Below, piece after piece: positions 1 to 6,171 of a stretch of 15,380 nt of DNA (position 1 is the stretch's first letter; each line of letters starts with the position of its first letter). The translations under genes were made by a program, and so were the position numbers. Below the pieces are notes generated by a model. It was not told the origin of the DNA, did not search any database, and saw nothing but the letters and a program-made list of their open reading frames with translations. Source of the stretch: Thermoanaerobacterales bacterium UBA4877 (GTDB taxonomy: Bacteria > Bacillota > Thermoanaerobacteria > Thermoanaerobacterales > UBA4877); the NCBI GenBank assembly GCA_002399345.1, contig DHDL01000016.1, positions 500 through 15,879 of the forward strand, in the 5' to 3' direction.

Positions 1-140
1 TAATCCTGTGCCTTTTGAGTAAATCCTCCGTATGGGTCGGACATAGCGACCATACCGAGCGGAGCCATGGAAAATCTGTTCTTTATGGTCAACTTTCCGA
101 TGGTGATGGGTTCGAATAAGTCTTGATAACATTTAGACAT
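1..140 (-). CDS. Old Yellow Enzyme-type NADH:flavin oxidoreductase, N-terminal part only
   Basis: The first 46 codons of a minus-strand gene that runs off the left edge. The ATG at 140 has an AGAGGAAG ribosome binding site 7 bases upstream. The visible residues include LFEPITIGKLTIKNR followed by FSMAPLGMVA. This is the characteristic first beta-strand and FMN-phosphate/ring contact region of the OYE/2,4-dienoyl-CoA reductase/2-enoate reductase (BaiCD/BaiH-like) TIM barrel. Members of the family reduce activated C=C bonds using FMN; larger ones add an FeS cluster and an FAD domain. The C-terminal part is not visible, so the subfamily cannot be set. It lies on the same strand as the acyl-CoA dehydrogenase-like gene 300 bases upstream, with a tRNA gene between them. 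A joint role in reducing or oxidising acyl-CoA or related substrates is plausible but inferred. Confidence 0.8.
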   Translation of the reverse strand, partial: MSKCYQDLFEPITIGKLTIKNRFSMAPLGMVAMSDPYGGFTQKAQD

Positions 141-268
141 TTAGACACTTCCTCTTATGAACATTTGCAGGAATTGTTTTGGTGCCCCTGCTTAGTCACC
201 TTCTAGCCGAATTTTTGGTTTTATCACCATGCAATTCAAAAAAACATCCATATAAAAACTATTAATAT

Positions 269-284
269 GCAGCAATAATGCTGC
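269..284 (-). terminator. Possible terminator of the tRNA-Arg transcript
   Basis: A perfect hairpin with arms GCAGCA and TGCTGC and loop ATAA lies 17 bases after the tRNA 3' end in the minus direction. It is followed about 10 bases on by a run of five T on the minus strand. The stem is only 6 bp and the T-run is not adjacent, so this is a weak call. Confidence 0.3.
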
Positions 285-300
285 TATTATGCTATTTAAT

Positions 301-376
301 TGGTGCGCCTAACAGGAGTCGAACCTGCGGCCTTCTGATCCGGAGTCAGACGCTCTATCCACTGAGCTACAGGCGC
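301..376 (-). tRNA. tRNA-Arg (anticodon CCG)
   Basis: The minus strand folds as a full cloverleaf. The acceptor stem is GCGCCTG paired with TAGGCGC (one G-U), with discriminator A and an encoded CCA at the 3' end (301-303). The D-arm has GAGC around the AGTGGAT loop. The anticodon stem TCTGA/TCAGA encloses the 7-base loop CTCCGGA, giving anticodon CCG. The T-arm carries the canonical GGTTCGACTCC. It decodes the arginine codon CGG, which occurs in genes of this window (for example ywlC). Length is 76 bases. It stands alone, between two minus-strand metabolic genes. Confidence 0.95.
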
Positions 377-397
377 ACATACACATATTACATGGCT

Positions 398-426
398 ATA
401 TTATCACAAAAAAAGGTTATATTCAA
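398..426 (-). promoter_or_regulatory. Candidate sigma-A promoter for tRNA-Arg
   Basis: On the minus strand TTGAAT (426-421) is followed by a 17-base spacer and TAATAT (403-398). This would start transcription about 15 bases before the tRNA 5' end. The -35 matches consensus at 5 of 6 positions and the -10 at 4 of 6. A GATAAT overlapping the -10 region would give a 15-base spacer. The placement fits a stand-alone tRNA transcription unit. Confidence 0.45.
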
Positions 427-445
427 GATGTGCTTAAAAAGTATA

Positions 446-1417
446 TTATAGTTTGCCGTGCTGCTTGAGCAGTTGAATCAGGCCGCGGTCACGGAAGGCT
501 GCGATCTCGTCATTGTTATGACCATGCAGGTCGTCGCGGTTTGCCAGTACCTTGTCCATCTCTTCCTGACAGTGTTCGAAGTAGGGATATGTCTCCTCTG
601 GGTAAACGGTCCAGTTGGCCAGCGTTGCCATTGTATTGGAGCCGGAATCACCCATACCGCCCAGTAGTACGCCGATCAGGCCGTGTTCGCCGCCCGCAAG
701 CTGAAGTACCGTGTTGGGTCCCAGCAGGGCATAGCGCATGCCAGGGCCATAGCAGAATGCGGTTTCGATGTCCTCCATGGTACAGACTCCGTCGGTCACC
801 ATATGCACGCATTCGCGGTACAATGTGGTCATCAAACGGGTACCGATATATCCGGGGCAGCTTTTCTTTAAGACGACGGGTTCCTTGCGTATGCTTTTAT
901 AGAAGTCATACACGGCCTGTATATATTTTGGATCGGTTTTTTCACAAGGGATCATCTCAATGAGTGGTAGAAGATAGACCGGGTGATAGGGATGACCGGC
1001 TACGACTCTTTCGGGATGAACTGCATCAGCTACTATTTCACCTAAATCAAGGGCTGAAGTGGAGCTGCAGATTGCTGCATCGGGCCGGCATACTGATTCT
1101 ATATCGGCTAGTACGGAGTGTTTCAGTTCTAAATTTTCCGGTACGTTTTCCTGGATAAAGTCTGCTTCTTCCAGGGCTTTTGTTTTGTCTGTTGTAAAAT
1201 GAACTTTATTCAGCCGATTTTCAGCTTCTTCCTCACTAAAGACTCCTTCTTTCACAAAAAGACTTAGATTGTTCAACGTATTCTTGCGGCATTTTTCAAG
1301 GATATCTTCCTTGATGTCGTATACGGTTACGTCGAAGCCGTCACATATCAATAGCTGTGTAAGCCATCCTGTGCCTATGAGGCCGCTGCCGTATAAGGTG
1401 ATTTTCTTGAAATTCAT
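446..1417 (-). CDS. 3-hydroxyacyl-CoA dehydrogenase family protein (L-gulonate/carnitine dehydrogenase-like)
   Basis: A 323-residue NAD(P)-dependent dehydrogenase of the HAD superfamily. The N-terminal Rossmann fold has GSGLIG at residues 10-15 and an acidic residue ending beta2 (YDI, 33-35), which favours NAD. The ENVPEN segment (90-95), SSTSAL (118-123) and the GHPYHPVYLLPLIE segment (141-154) give candidate catalytic Ser, His142 and Glu154. The helical C-terminal domain starts near SCPGYIGTRL (186-195). At the position where classical 3-hydroxyacyl-CoA dehydrogenases carry the substrate-contacting Asn (FIVNRL), this protein has Thr193, so the true substrate may be a beta-hydroxy acid such as L-gulonate or carnitine, or something else. 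The ATG at 1417 is preceded by AAAGGAG 9 bases upstream. Codon use differs from the rest of the window: Arg is mainly CGC/CGT/CGG with no AGG seen, and Ile is mainly ATC, which suggests a different origin. The protein is full length. Confidence 0.82.
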   Translation of the reverse strand: MNFKKITLYGSGLIGTGWLTQLLICDGFDVTVYDIKEDILEKCRKNTLNNLSLFVKEGVFSEEEAENRLNKVHFTTDKTKALEEADFIQENVPENLELKHSVLADIESVCRPDAAICSSTSALDLGEIVADAVHPERVVAGHPYHPVYLLPLIEMIPCEKTDPKYIQAVYDFYKSIRKEPVVLKKSCPGYIGTRLMTTLYRECVHMVTDGVCTMEDIETAFCYGPGMRYALLGPNTVLQLAGGEHGLIGVLLGGMGDSGSNTMATLANWTVYPEETYPYFEHCQEEMDKVLANRDDLHGHNNDEIAAFRDRGLIQLLKQHGKL

Positions 1418-1649
1418 TGTGTGTCACTCCTTTATTTATTTTTTAAAACCGGATCACTGACAGAAGAAATGCATAAACGTTTTCCACAAATTGCATCATA
1501 CTTTCTTGATTTGTATGGAAAAATCATACCATATGATTCTGCATATGCCAATAGGATTCTGCAAAATTCACTTTAATTATGGGCTATATTTGATACTATA
1601 AAATGAATAATTGGACAAGCATATGAATAAATTGGGATAAGGTGGTTAC
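1418..1649. promoter_or_regulatory. Divergent intergenic region with direct and inverted repeats
   Basis: No gene is seen here. The stretch separates the minus-strand dehydrogenase from the plus-strand core operon and should hold both promoters, though none matches consensus well. It holds three clustered repeats: an inverted GTATG (1513-1517)/CATAC (1525-1529); two CATATG palindromes (1530-1535 and 1542-1547); and a direct repeat GATTCTGCA (1535-1543 and 1555-1563) spaced exactly 20 bases, two helical turns. This layout is what one expects of an operator for a dimeric or cooperatively bound regulator, but no regulator gene is adjacent. Confidence 0.35.
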
Positions 1650-1974
1650 ATGAGTGTTTTATCCGTTATGCTGATGGAACTTTTGTTGGTGTTATTGGGT
1701 CTGGGCTGGGCGGTTTGAAAATTTCCGGCGGCATTGTATGCCTTGACCTGCTGCCGAAGTTTTCGATATATCCTGGTTTAATTATAGCTTGATAGGGGTT
1801 ACCATTGGTGTTATTATAGTTATGATAATTGAGCATTGTATGCTGGGCGGAGTAGAGGCTATGACCCGGAGTATGTAAGGACAGGCCCTCGATGGCTTCA
1901 CAAAGGATGGCTTAGTGTGTTTGGCATACTCTGCGGCAAATGTGCTTGGGATTTTAATAACGGAGATGTTTTAG
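1650..1974 (+). pseudogene. Relic of a ZIP-family divalent metal transporter
   Basis: The ATG at 1650 follows AAGGTGG and opens a 22-codon hydrophobic stretch ending in TGA at 1716. A shifted frame then reads GLGGLKISGGIVCLDLLPK up to TGA at 1790. A third frame reads LIGVTIGVIIVMIIEH up to TAA at 1876 and then LGILITEMF up to TAG at 1972-1974, which abuts the next ATG. In order, these match the N-terminal third of bacterial ZIP (GufA/ZupT-like) transporters: a GTGLGGL turn, an AGG(I/V)...CFDLLPEA segment, and a GxxxGVxxxxxLD helix. The pieces come to 325 bases against roughly 700-800 for an intact gene, and the metal-binding HNxPEG region is absent. A ZIP gene directly before the Sua5-type gene is, as I recall, usual in Clostridia, which supports the call. 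No working transporter can be made. The remnant still keeps the stop/start junction with the downstream gene. Confidence 0.6.
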
Positions 1975-3024
1975 ATGACCGAGATTTTCAGTATGGATGA
2001 GAACAATATAAACGACGGCCTGCTTAAAAAAGCAGGTAGCATTGTACGGGAGGGGGGTACCGTCATTTTCCCGACGGAAACCGTTTATGGCTTGGGTGCT
2101 AATGCGTTGGATGCCAACGCTGTAAAAAAGATATTTGAAGCAAAAGGCAGACCGAGCGACAACCCTCTTATTGTTCATGTGGCGGATTATGATGGTATAC
2201 TGCCTCTGGTTTCGGAGGTGAATGACAGGGCAAAGGCACTTATAAAGCATTTTATGCCCGGGCCTATTACCATAATAATGAAGAGGTCAGAGGCGATACC
2301 GGATGAGGTTACGGCGGGATTGGATACGGTGGGTATAAGGATGCCCTCCCACAAAATAGCCTCGCGGTTTATAAAGCTTGCCGGTATTCCTATAGCTGCG
2401 CCCAGTGCCAATATATCTGGAAAACCTAGTCCTACCAGGGCGGAGCATGTCATTCATGATATGGATGGTAAGGTGGATGCCATAATAGCGGATGGCCCGA
2501 GCGGTGTTGGAGTAGAGTCAACGGTGGTCGATGTTACGGGGGAGATACCGATGATTTTGCGCCCGGGTGGAATCACTCTGGAAGACCTGAGATCCGTCCT
2601 GGGCAGGGTGGAGGTAGATCCGGCGGTTCTAAAAAAGCCGAGTAAGAATCTTGTAGCCCGGGCGCCGGGTATGAAGTACAAGCACTATTCACCTGATGCG
2701 GAGGTTGTCATTGTATCAGGACCGGAGAATGCTGTGGCGGAAAAGATAAATGAGTTATCAAAAGAGGATATGGCTGCCGGGAAAAAGGTGGCTGTTCTTG
2801 CATGCTATGAAACAAAAAAGTTATATGATATAATGGTAATAATTTTGGGATCGAGGAAGGACAAGCTTTCTATATCCGAGAATTTGTTTGATGCTTTAAG
2901 GAAGTTGGATGATATGGGTATAGACAAGGCTTATGCGGAGGCAGTCGATGAGGAAGGTTTGGGCCTGGCCATTATGAATCGCCTGAAAAAGGCTGCAGCT
3001 TATAAGATAATAAGGGTGAATTAA
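1975..3024 (+). CDS. ywlC: L-threonylcarbamoyladenylate synthase (Sua5/YwlC type)
   Basis: Makes threonylcarbamoyl-AMP from L-threonine, bicarbonate and ATP, the first step of the t6A37 modification of ANN-decoding tRNAs in the cytoplasm. The YrdC-like domain (about 10-205) shows PTETVYGLG (33-41), KGRPSDNPL (57-65), PGPITII (95-101), GIRMPS (120-125) and APSANISGKPSPT (142-154). The conserved linker PGMKYKHYSP (231-240) then leads into the C-terminal Sua5 domain (about 241-349). At 349 residues this is the long, two-domain Sua5 form and not the short TsaC form. The ATG follows GGAG by 9 bases and immediately follows the stop of the ZIP relic. The gene heads a run with ywlE 2 bases downstream, matching the ywlC-ywlE linkage in Bacillus. 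Confidence 0.95.
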   Translation: MTEIFSMDENNINDGLLKKAGSIVREGGTVIFPTETVYGLGANALDANAVKKIFEAKGRPSDNPLIVHVADYDGILPLVSEVNDRAKALIKHFMPGPITIIMKRSEAIPDEVTAGLDTVGIRMPSHKIASRFIKLAGIPIAAPSANISGKPSPTRAEHVIHDMDGKVDAIIADGPSGVGVESTVVDVTGEIPMILRPGGITLEDLRSVLGRVEVDPAVLKKPSKNLVARAPGMKYKHYSPDAEVVIVSGPENAVAEKINELSKEDMAAGKKVAVLACYETKKLYDIMVIILGSRKDKLSISENLFDALRKLDDMGIDKAYAEAVDEEGLGLAIMNRLKKAAAYKIIRVN

Positions 3025-3026
3025 AA

Positions 3027-3473
3027 ATGAAGGTGCTCTTTGTCTGTACGGGCAATACCTGCCGCAGTCCAATGGCTGCGGGGATACTTAAAAAGAAGCT
3101 TGAAAGCCGTGGAATAAAGGATATTATAGTGGATTCATGCGGCTTTATAAGCGGTGGTATGTCAGCAAGCAGCTATGCTGTAGAGACTGCTGCCAAAAAC
3201 GGGATTAACCTAAGTGGCCATAAGTCAAAGGTGATTAATGCAAGTCTTGTTTCCAGTTGTGATCTTATACTTACTATGTCTGTGGGCCACAAAGACGACA
3301 TAATAAGAAACTTTCCGCAGGCACGGGGAAAGACATTTACGATTATGGGGTTTGCAGGCAAAGCTGGGAGTATTGAGGATCCTATGGGCAAGAGTAGGGA
3401 TGTATATGAGAAAACTTTTAACGAATTATATTGTATTATAGATGGTATTTTAGACAAAATAATAAAGTTGTAA
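3027..3473 (+). CDS. ywlE: Protein-arginine phosphatase (low-molecular-weight PTP family)
   Basis: A 148-residue LMW-PTP-fold phosphatase. The P-loop is CTGNTCRS at residues 7-14, giving nucleophile Cys7 and Arg13. The general acid Asp118 lies in EDPMG (117-121), at the same number as in Bacillus subtilis YwlE. Residue 11 is Thr, as in YwlE, where it steers specificity to phospho-arginine; tyrosine-specific relatives have a bulkier hydrophobic residue (CxGNICRS). It is therefore predicted to remove phosphate from arginine residues placed by a McsB-type kinase, countering ClpCP targeting. The kinase is not in this window. The start follows AAGGGTG and lies 2 bases after ywlC, so the two are probably cotranscribed. 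Confidence 0.92.
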   Translation: MKVLFVCTGNTCRSPMAAGILKKKLESRGIKDIIVDSCGFISGGMSASSYAVETAAKNGINLSGHKSKVINASLVSSCDLILTMSVGHKDDIIRNFPQARGKTFTIMGFAGKAGSIEDPMGKSRDVYEKTFNELYCIIDGILDKIIKL

Positions 3474-3537
3474 TAAATGCGTAGATAACTTATAATGGTT
3501 ACAATTTAGTTAACTTTTATGATAACTGTGGTAAAAT
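3468..3537 (+). promoter_or_regulatory. Candidate promoter(s) for rpiB-upp-comEB operon
   Basis: TTGTAA (3468-3473), a 17-base spacer and a perfect TATAAT (3491-3496) make a credible sigma-A promoter overlapping the end of ywlE. A second candidate is TTAACT (3510-3515), a 16-base spacer and TAAAAT (3532-3537). The 101-base gap before rpiB is the largest inside this core run, which fits an internal promoter. Confidence 0.45.
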
Positions 3538-3574
3538 GTAAGCAAGTATTTTACAATATAAAGGAGAATATACA

Positions 3575-4021
3575 GTGAAACTTGTAGTTGGAAGCGACCA
3601 TGGGGGATATTCACTTAAAGAGAGTATAAAGAAACATCTGATTGCCAGAGACGTAGAGGTTGAGGATTATGGTACGTTTTCAGAGGAGTCTGTAGATTAT
3701 CCTGATTATGCTCTTAAAGTGGGTAAGGCTGTGGAAAAAGGAGAGTTTGCGGGAGGAATATTATGCTGTGGTACCGGAATCGGTGTCAGCATTGCTGCCA
3801 ACAAGGTTAAGGGTATAAGGGCGGCTCATGTTACGGATTGTTTTTCCGCTAAGTATGCCAAGGAGCACAATAATGCCAACATAATTTGTCTGGGCGGAAG
3901 GATTACAGGGCCAGGCCTGGCCGACATGATAGTCGACGAATGGATTGATGCCGACTTTATGGGCGGCAGACACTCGCGGAGGATTGATAAAATAAACAAG
4001 ATTGAAAAAGAAAACCTATAG
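3575..4021 (+). CDS. rpiB: Ribose-5-phosphate isomerase B
   Basis: A 148-residue RpiB/LacAB-type sugar-phosphate isomerase interconverting ribose 5-phosphate and ribulose 5-phosphate in the non-oxidative pentose phosphate pathway. Visible motifs are GSDHGG (6-11), DYGT (31-34), the active-site CCGTGIG (64-70) with catalytic Cys65, and EHNNAN (97-102) with the conserved His. Length is normal for the family. Translation begins at GTG, set by AAGGAG 8 bases upstream. The rpiB-upp neighbourhood supplies ribose phosphate, and hence PRPP, for the downstream uracil salvage enzyme. Allose-6-phosphate isomerase activity is possible for this family, but the context favours ribose. Confidence 0.95.
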   Translation: MKLVVGSDHGGYSLKESIKKHLIARDVEVEDYGTFSEESVDYPDYALKVGKAVEKGEFAGGILCCGTGIGVSIAANKVKGIRAAHVTDCFSAKYAKEHNNANIICLGGRITGPGLADMIVDEWIDADFMGGRHSRRIDKINKIEKENL

Positions 4022-4032
4022 GGGGAATGTAC

Positions 4033-4674
4033 ATGTATGATTACTGTAAAAACGTCCATGTTGTAGAGCATCCTTTGATACAACACAAGATGGCGCTTAT
4101 CAGGGATGTAAATACGGGAGCCAAGGATTTCAGGGAACTTTGTGAAGAAGTAGCCATGCTCATGGCCTATGAAGTGACGAGAAACCTGTCGGTTGAGGAG
4201 GTCGAGGTGCAGACACCGGTCGGTAAGGCCAAATGTAAGATGCTGTGTGGTAAAAAACTGGGTATCGTCCCCATACTGAGGGCTGGGTTGGGTATGGTAA
4301 ACGGAATATTGCAGTTGGTTCCGACAGCCAAGGTTGGACATATCGGTCTGTATAGAGATCCCAAGACATTGGAGCCGGTGGAATACTATTGTAAACTTCC
4401 TAATGACATTGAGGAGAGAGATCTTATAGTTGTTGATCCTATGCTGGCCACAGGAGGTTCAGCTACAGCGGCTATACAATTCTTGAAGGACAGAGGTGCA
4501 ACCAGTATAAGGTTGGTAGATCTTATAGCTGCCCCAGAGGGTATAGCTAAGGTTACCAAAGTACATGATGATGTTGAAATATATGTGGCCGCTATAGATG
4601 AGAAACTGAATGATCAAGGTTATATACTGCCCGGACTTGGGGATGCCGGAGACAGACTCTTTGGTACCAAGTGA
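4033..4674 (+). CDS. upp: Uracil phosphoribosyltransferase
   Basis: Converts uracil and PRPP to UMP in pyrimidine salvage. Numbering from the ATG at 4033, the 213-residue protein has VEHPLIQHK (11-19), [16 protein letters not shown] (73-88), the PRPP-binding loop [10 protein letters not shown] (135-144) and the uracil-binding [13 protein letters not shown] (196-208). All are canonical for Upp. An in-frame ATG at 4027 is only one base after the GGGGG ribosome binding site, so 4033, with about 7 bases of spacing, is the better start. The gene lies 11 bases after rpiB. Its TGA stop at 4672-4674 overlaps the ribosome binding site of comEB, which suggests coupled translation. Confidence 0.95.
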   Translation: MYDYCKNVHVVEHPLIQHKMALIRDVNTGAKDFRELCEEVAMLMAYEVTRNLSVEEVEVQTPVGKAKCKMLCGKKLGIVPILRAGLGMVNGILQLVPTAKVGHIGLYRDPKTLEPVEYYCKLPNDIEERDLIVVDPMLATGGSATAAIQFLKDRGATSIRLVDLIAAPEGIAKVTKVHDDVEIYVAAIDEKLNDQGYILPGLGDAGDRLFGTK

Positions 4675-4684
4675 GGAATGTATG

Positions 4685-5134
4685 ATGCGCCCGTCATGGG
4701 ATGACTATTTTGTGGAAATTTTGGATATAGTAAAAACAAGGTCGACCTGCCTGAGAAGGCAGGTTGGTGCTATAATAGTTAGGGACAACAGGATACTGGC
4801 TACGGGATACAATGGTGCACCCGCAGGCATAGCTCATTGTGAGGATACGGGATGTCTTAGGCAAGAGATGGGCATACCTTCGGGAAAACGTCAGGAGTTA
4901 TGCAGAGGACTTCATGCCGAGCAAAATGCGATAATACAAGCTGCATTGTATGGATCAGGTATTAAAGGATCCACTCTGTACTGTACTAATAAACCGTGTA
5001 TAACATGTGCCAAAATGATTATAAATGCCGGTATAATAAGAGTTGTATACAAAGAGGACTACCCTGATGAGTTTTCCGATAAGTTTTTTAAGGAGTCGGG
5101 AATAAAAGTAGATATTTATTCGCAAATGAGGTGA
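4685..5134 (+). CDS. comEB: Deoxycytidylate (dCMP) deaminase, ComEB family
   Basis: A 149-residue zinc-dependent deaminase expected to convert dCMP to dUMP for thymidylate synthesis. The zinc and proton-transfer motifs are HAE (77-79) and PCITC (104-108). The insertion with CEDTGCLR (52-59), SGKRQELC (66-73) and [10 protein letters not shown] is typical of the dCMP deaminase/ComEB subgroup and not of cytidine deaminases. Two adjacent ATGs (4682 and 4685) are possible. The GAGGA ribosome binding site is 7 bases from 4685 and 4 from 4682, so 4685 is preferred. An open frame extends upstream into upp but without a sensible start. Despite its name, ComEB is not required for competence in Bacillus. 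The stop lies within the ribosome binding site of tagO. Confidence 0.93.
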   Translation: MRPSWDDYFVEILDIVKTRSTCLRRQVGAIIVRDNRILATGYNGAPAGIAHCEDTGCLRQEMGIPSGKRQELCRGLHAEQNAIIQAALYGSGIKGSTLYCTNKPCITCAKMIINAGIIRVVYKEDYPDEFSDKFFKESGIKVDIYSQMR

Positions 5135-5139
5135 GATAT

Positions 5140-6171
5140 ATGAAATACCTTATGTTGATAATCGTTTCATTTTTAATTGCATATGCAAGTACACCTGTAG
5201 CCAAGAAGCTGTCTATACGCCTTGGCGCAATCGATATGCCGGGAGAAAGAAGAAGAGTACATTCCAATCCTACCCCACGAATGGGCGGATTGGCTATATA
5301 CTTTGCTTTTATTGTGTCTGTACTTGTTTTTGTGCCGTTAGATAAAAAGATAATCGGATTGATACTGGGAAGCAGTATTATAGTAGCATTAGGCATTGTG
5401 GATGATATAAAACAACTGTCTGCCAAGACCAAAATGGCCGGTCAGATAGTAGCTGCCATAGTCCTGGTGCTTTTTGGGTTTAGGATAGAATGGCTCACTA
5501 CACCGACAGGTGGTATGATGTATTTAAGTTGGTTTTCCATACCGGCCACCATATTCTGGATAGTGGGAATTACAAATACATTTAACCTGATAGATGGATT
5601 GGACGGCCTGGCCGCCGGCGTTGCTGCAATATCCTCGATCACTATGTCCATAGTGGCTGTATTAAACGGTAAGAACCTTGTAGCAACTATTTTATTGCTT
5701 GTGGTAGGATCTGCCCTTGGCTTTTTACCTTATAATTTTCATCCAGCCAAGATATTTATGGGCGATACAGGTTCGCTTTTCTTGGGATTCGTGCTTTCCG
5801 CCATATCAATACATGGCACCATCAAGGGCGCAACGGCCATAGCTATAGTGATACCAGTGCTTGCCATGGGACTTCCTATATTTGATACGGCTGTAGCTAT
5901 AGTGCGCAGAGCGAAAAATGGTGCGCCCATAATGCAGCCGGACAGGGGACACCTGCATCACAGATTACTTGATATGGGATTTTCACAGAGGCAGGTTGTG
6001 GTTATCCTCTATATTATAAGCGGTTTGCTGGGCGGTGTGGCTATAGCAGTCACGGAGGCTACACCTTTGTGGTCTTTTATTCTTGTGCTGTTGGTATTAT
6101 TTGTTGCTGCGATTGGTACAAAACGGATGGGGCTTTTAAATCCTGTGGATGAGAAGAATATAAATGCATAA
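5140..6171 (+). CDS. tagO: Undecaprenyl-phosphate GlcNAc-1-phosphate transferase (TagO/WecA family)
   Basis: A polytopic membrane enzyme of the MraY/WecA superfamily that links GlcNAc-1-phosphate from UDP-GlcNAc to undecaprenyl phosphate, starting teichoic acid or another surface polysaccharide. The 343 residues are mostly hydrophobic helices. Cytoplasmic-loop motifs are VDDI (87-90, the Mg-binding DD), NTFNLIDGLDGL (146-157), MGDTGS (207-212) and HLHHRL (271-276). The last marks the WecA/TagO branch rather than MraY. The ATG at 5140 is chosen because GAGGTGA ends 5 bases upstream; a GTG at 5131 in the same frame lacks such a site. The end overlaps the start of wecB by 8 bases. That gene makes UDP-ManNAc, the next sugar donor in linkage-unit synthesis, so a wall-teichoic-acid-like or enterobacterial-common-antigen-like pathway is supported. 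Confidence 0.93.
   Translation: MKYLMLIIVSFLIAYASTPVAKKLSIRLGAIDMPGERRRVHSNPTPRMGGLAIYFAFIVSVLVFVPLDKKIIGLILGSSIIVALGIVDDIKQLSAKTKMAGQIVAAIVLVLFGFRIEWLTTPTGGMMYLSWFSIPATIFWIVGITNTFNLIDGLDGLAAGVAAISSITMSIVAVLNGKNLVATILLLVVGSALGFLPYNFHPAKIFMGDTGSLFLGFVLSAISIHGTIKGATAIAIVIPVLAMGLPIFDTAVAIVRRAKNGAPIMQPDRGHLHHRLLDMGFSQRQVVVILYIISGLLGGVAIAVTEATPLWSFILVLLVLFVAAIGTKRMGLLNPVDEKNINA

Noticed and set aside
541..963. 140-codon plus-strand open frame opposite the dehydrogenase gene
   Set aside because: It lies wholly antisense to a well-supported gene, is Arg/Ser/Pro-rich with no recognisable domain, and is explained by the GC-richer codons of that gene.
1472..1485. cre-like catabolite repression site around AAACGTTT
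   Set aside because: Against TGWAANCGNTNWCA it has three mismatches at normally conserved positions; only the central palindrome fits.
4027..4032. ATG at 4027 as the upp start
   Set aside because: Only one base separates it from the GGGGG Shine-Dalgarno tract; ATG 4033 has proper spacing and keeps all conserved residues.
3826..4341. 171-codon minus-strand open frame across rpiB and upp
   Set aside because: Antisense to two certain enzymes and their junction, with no domain and no ribosome binding site; a shadow frame.
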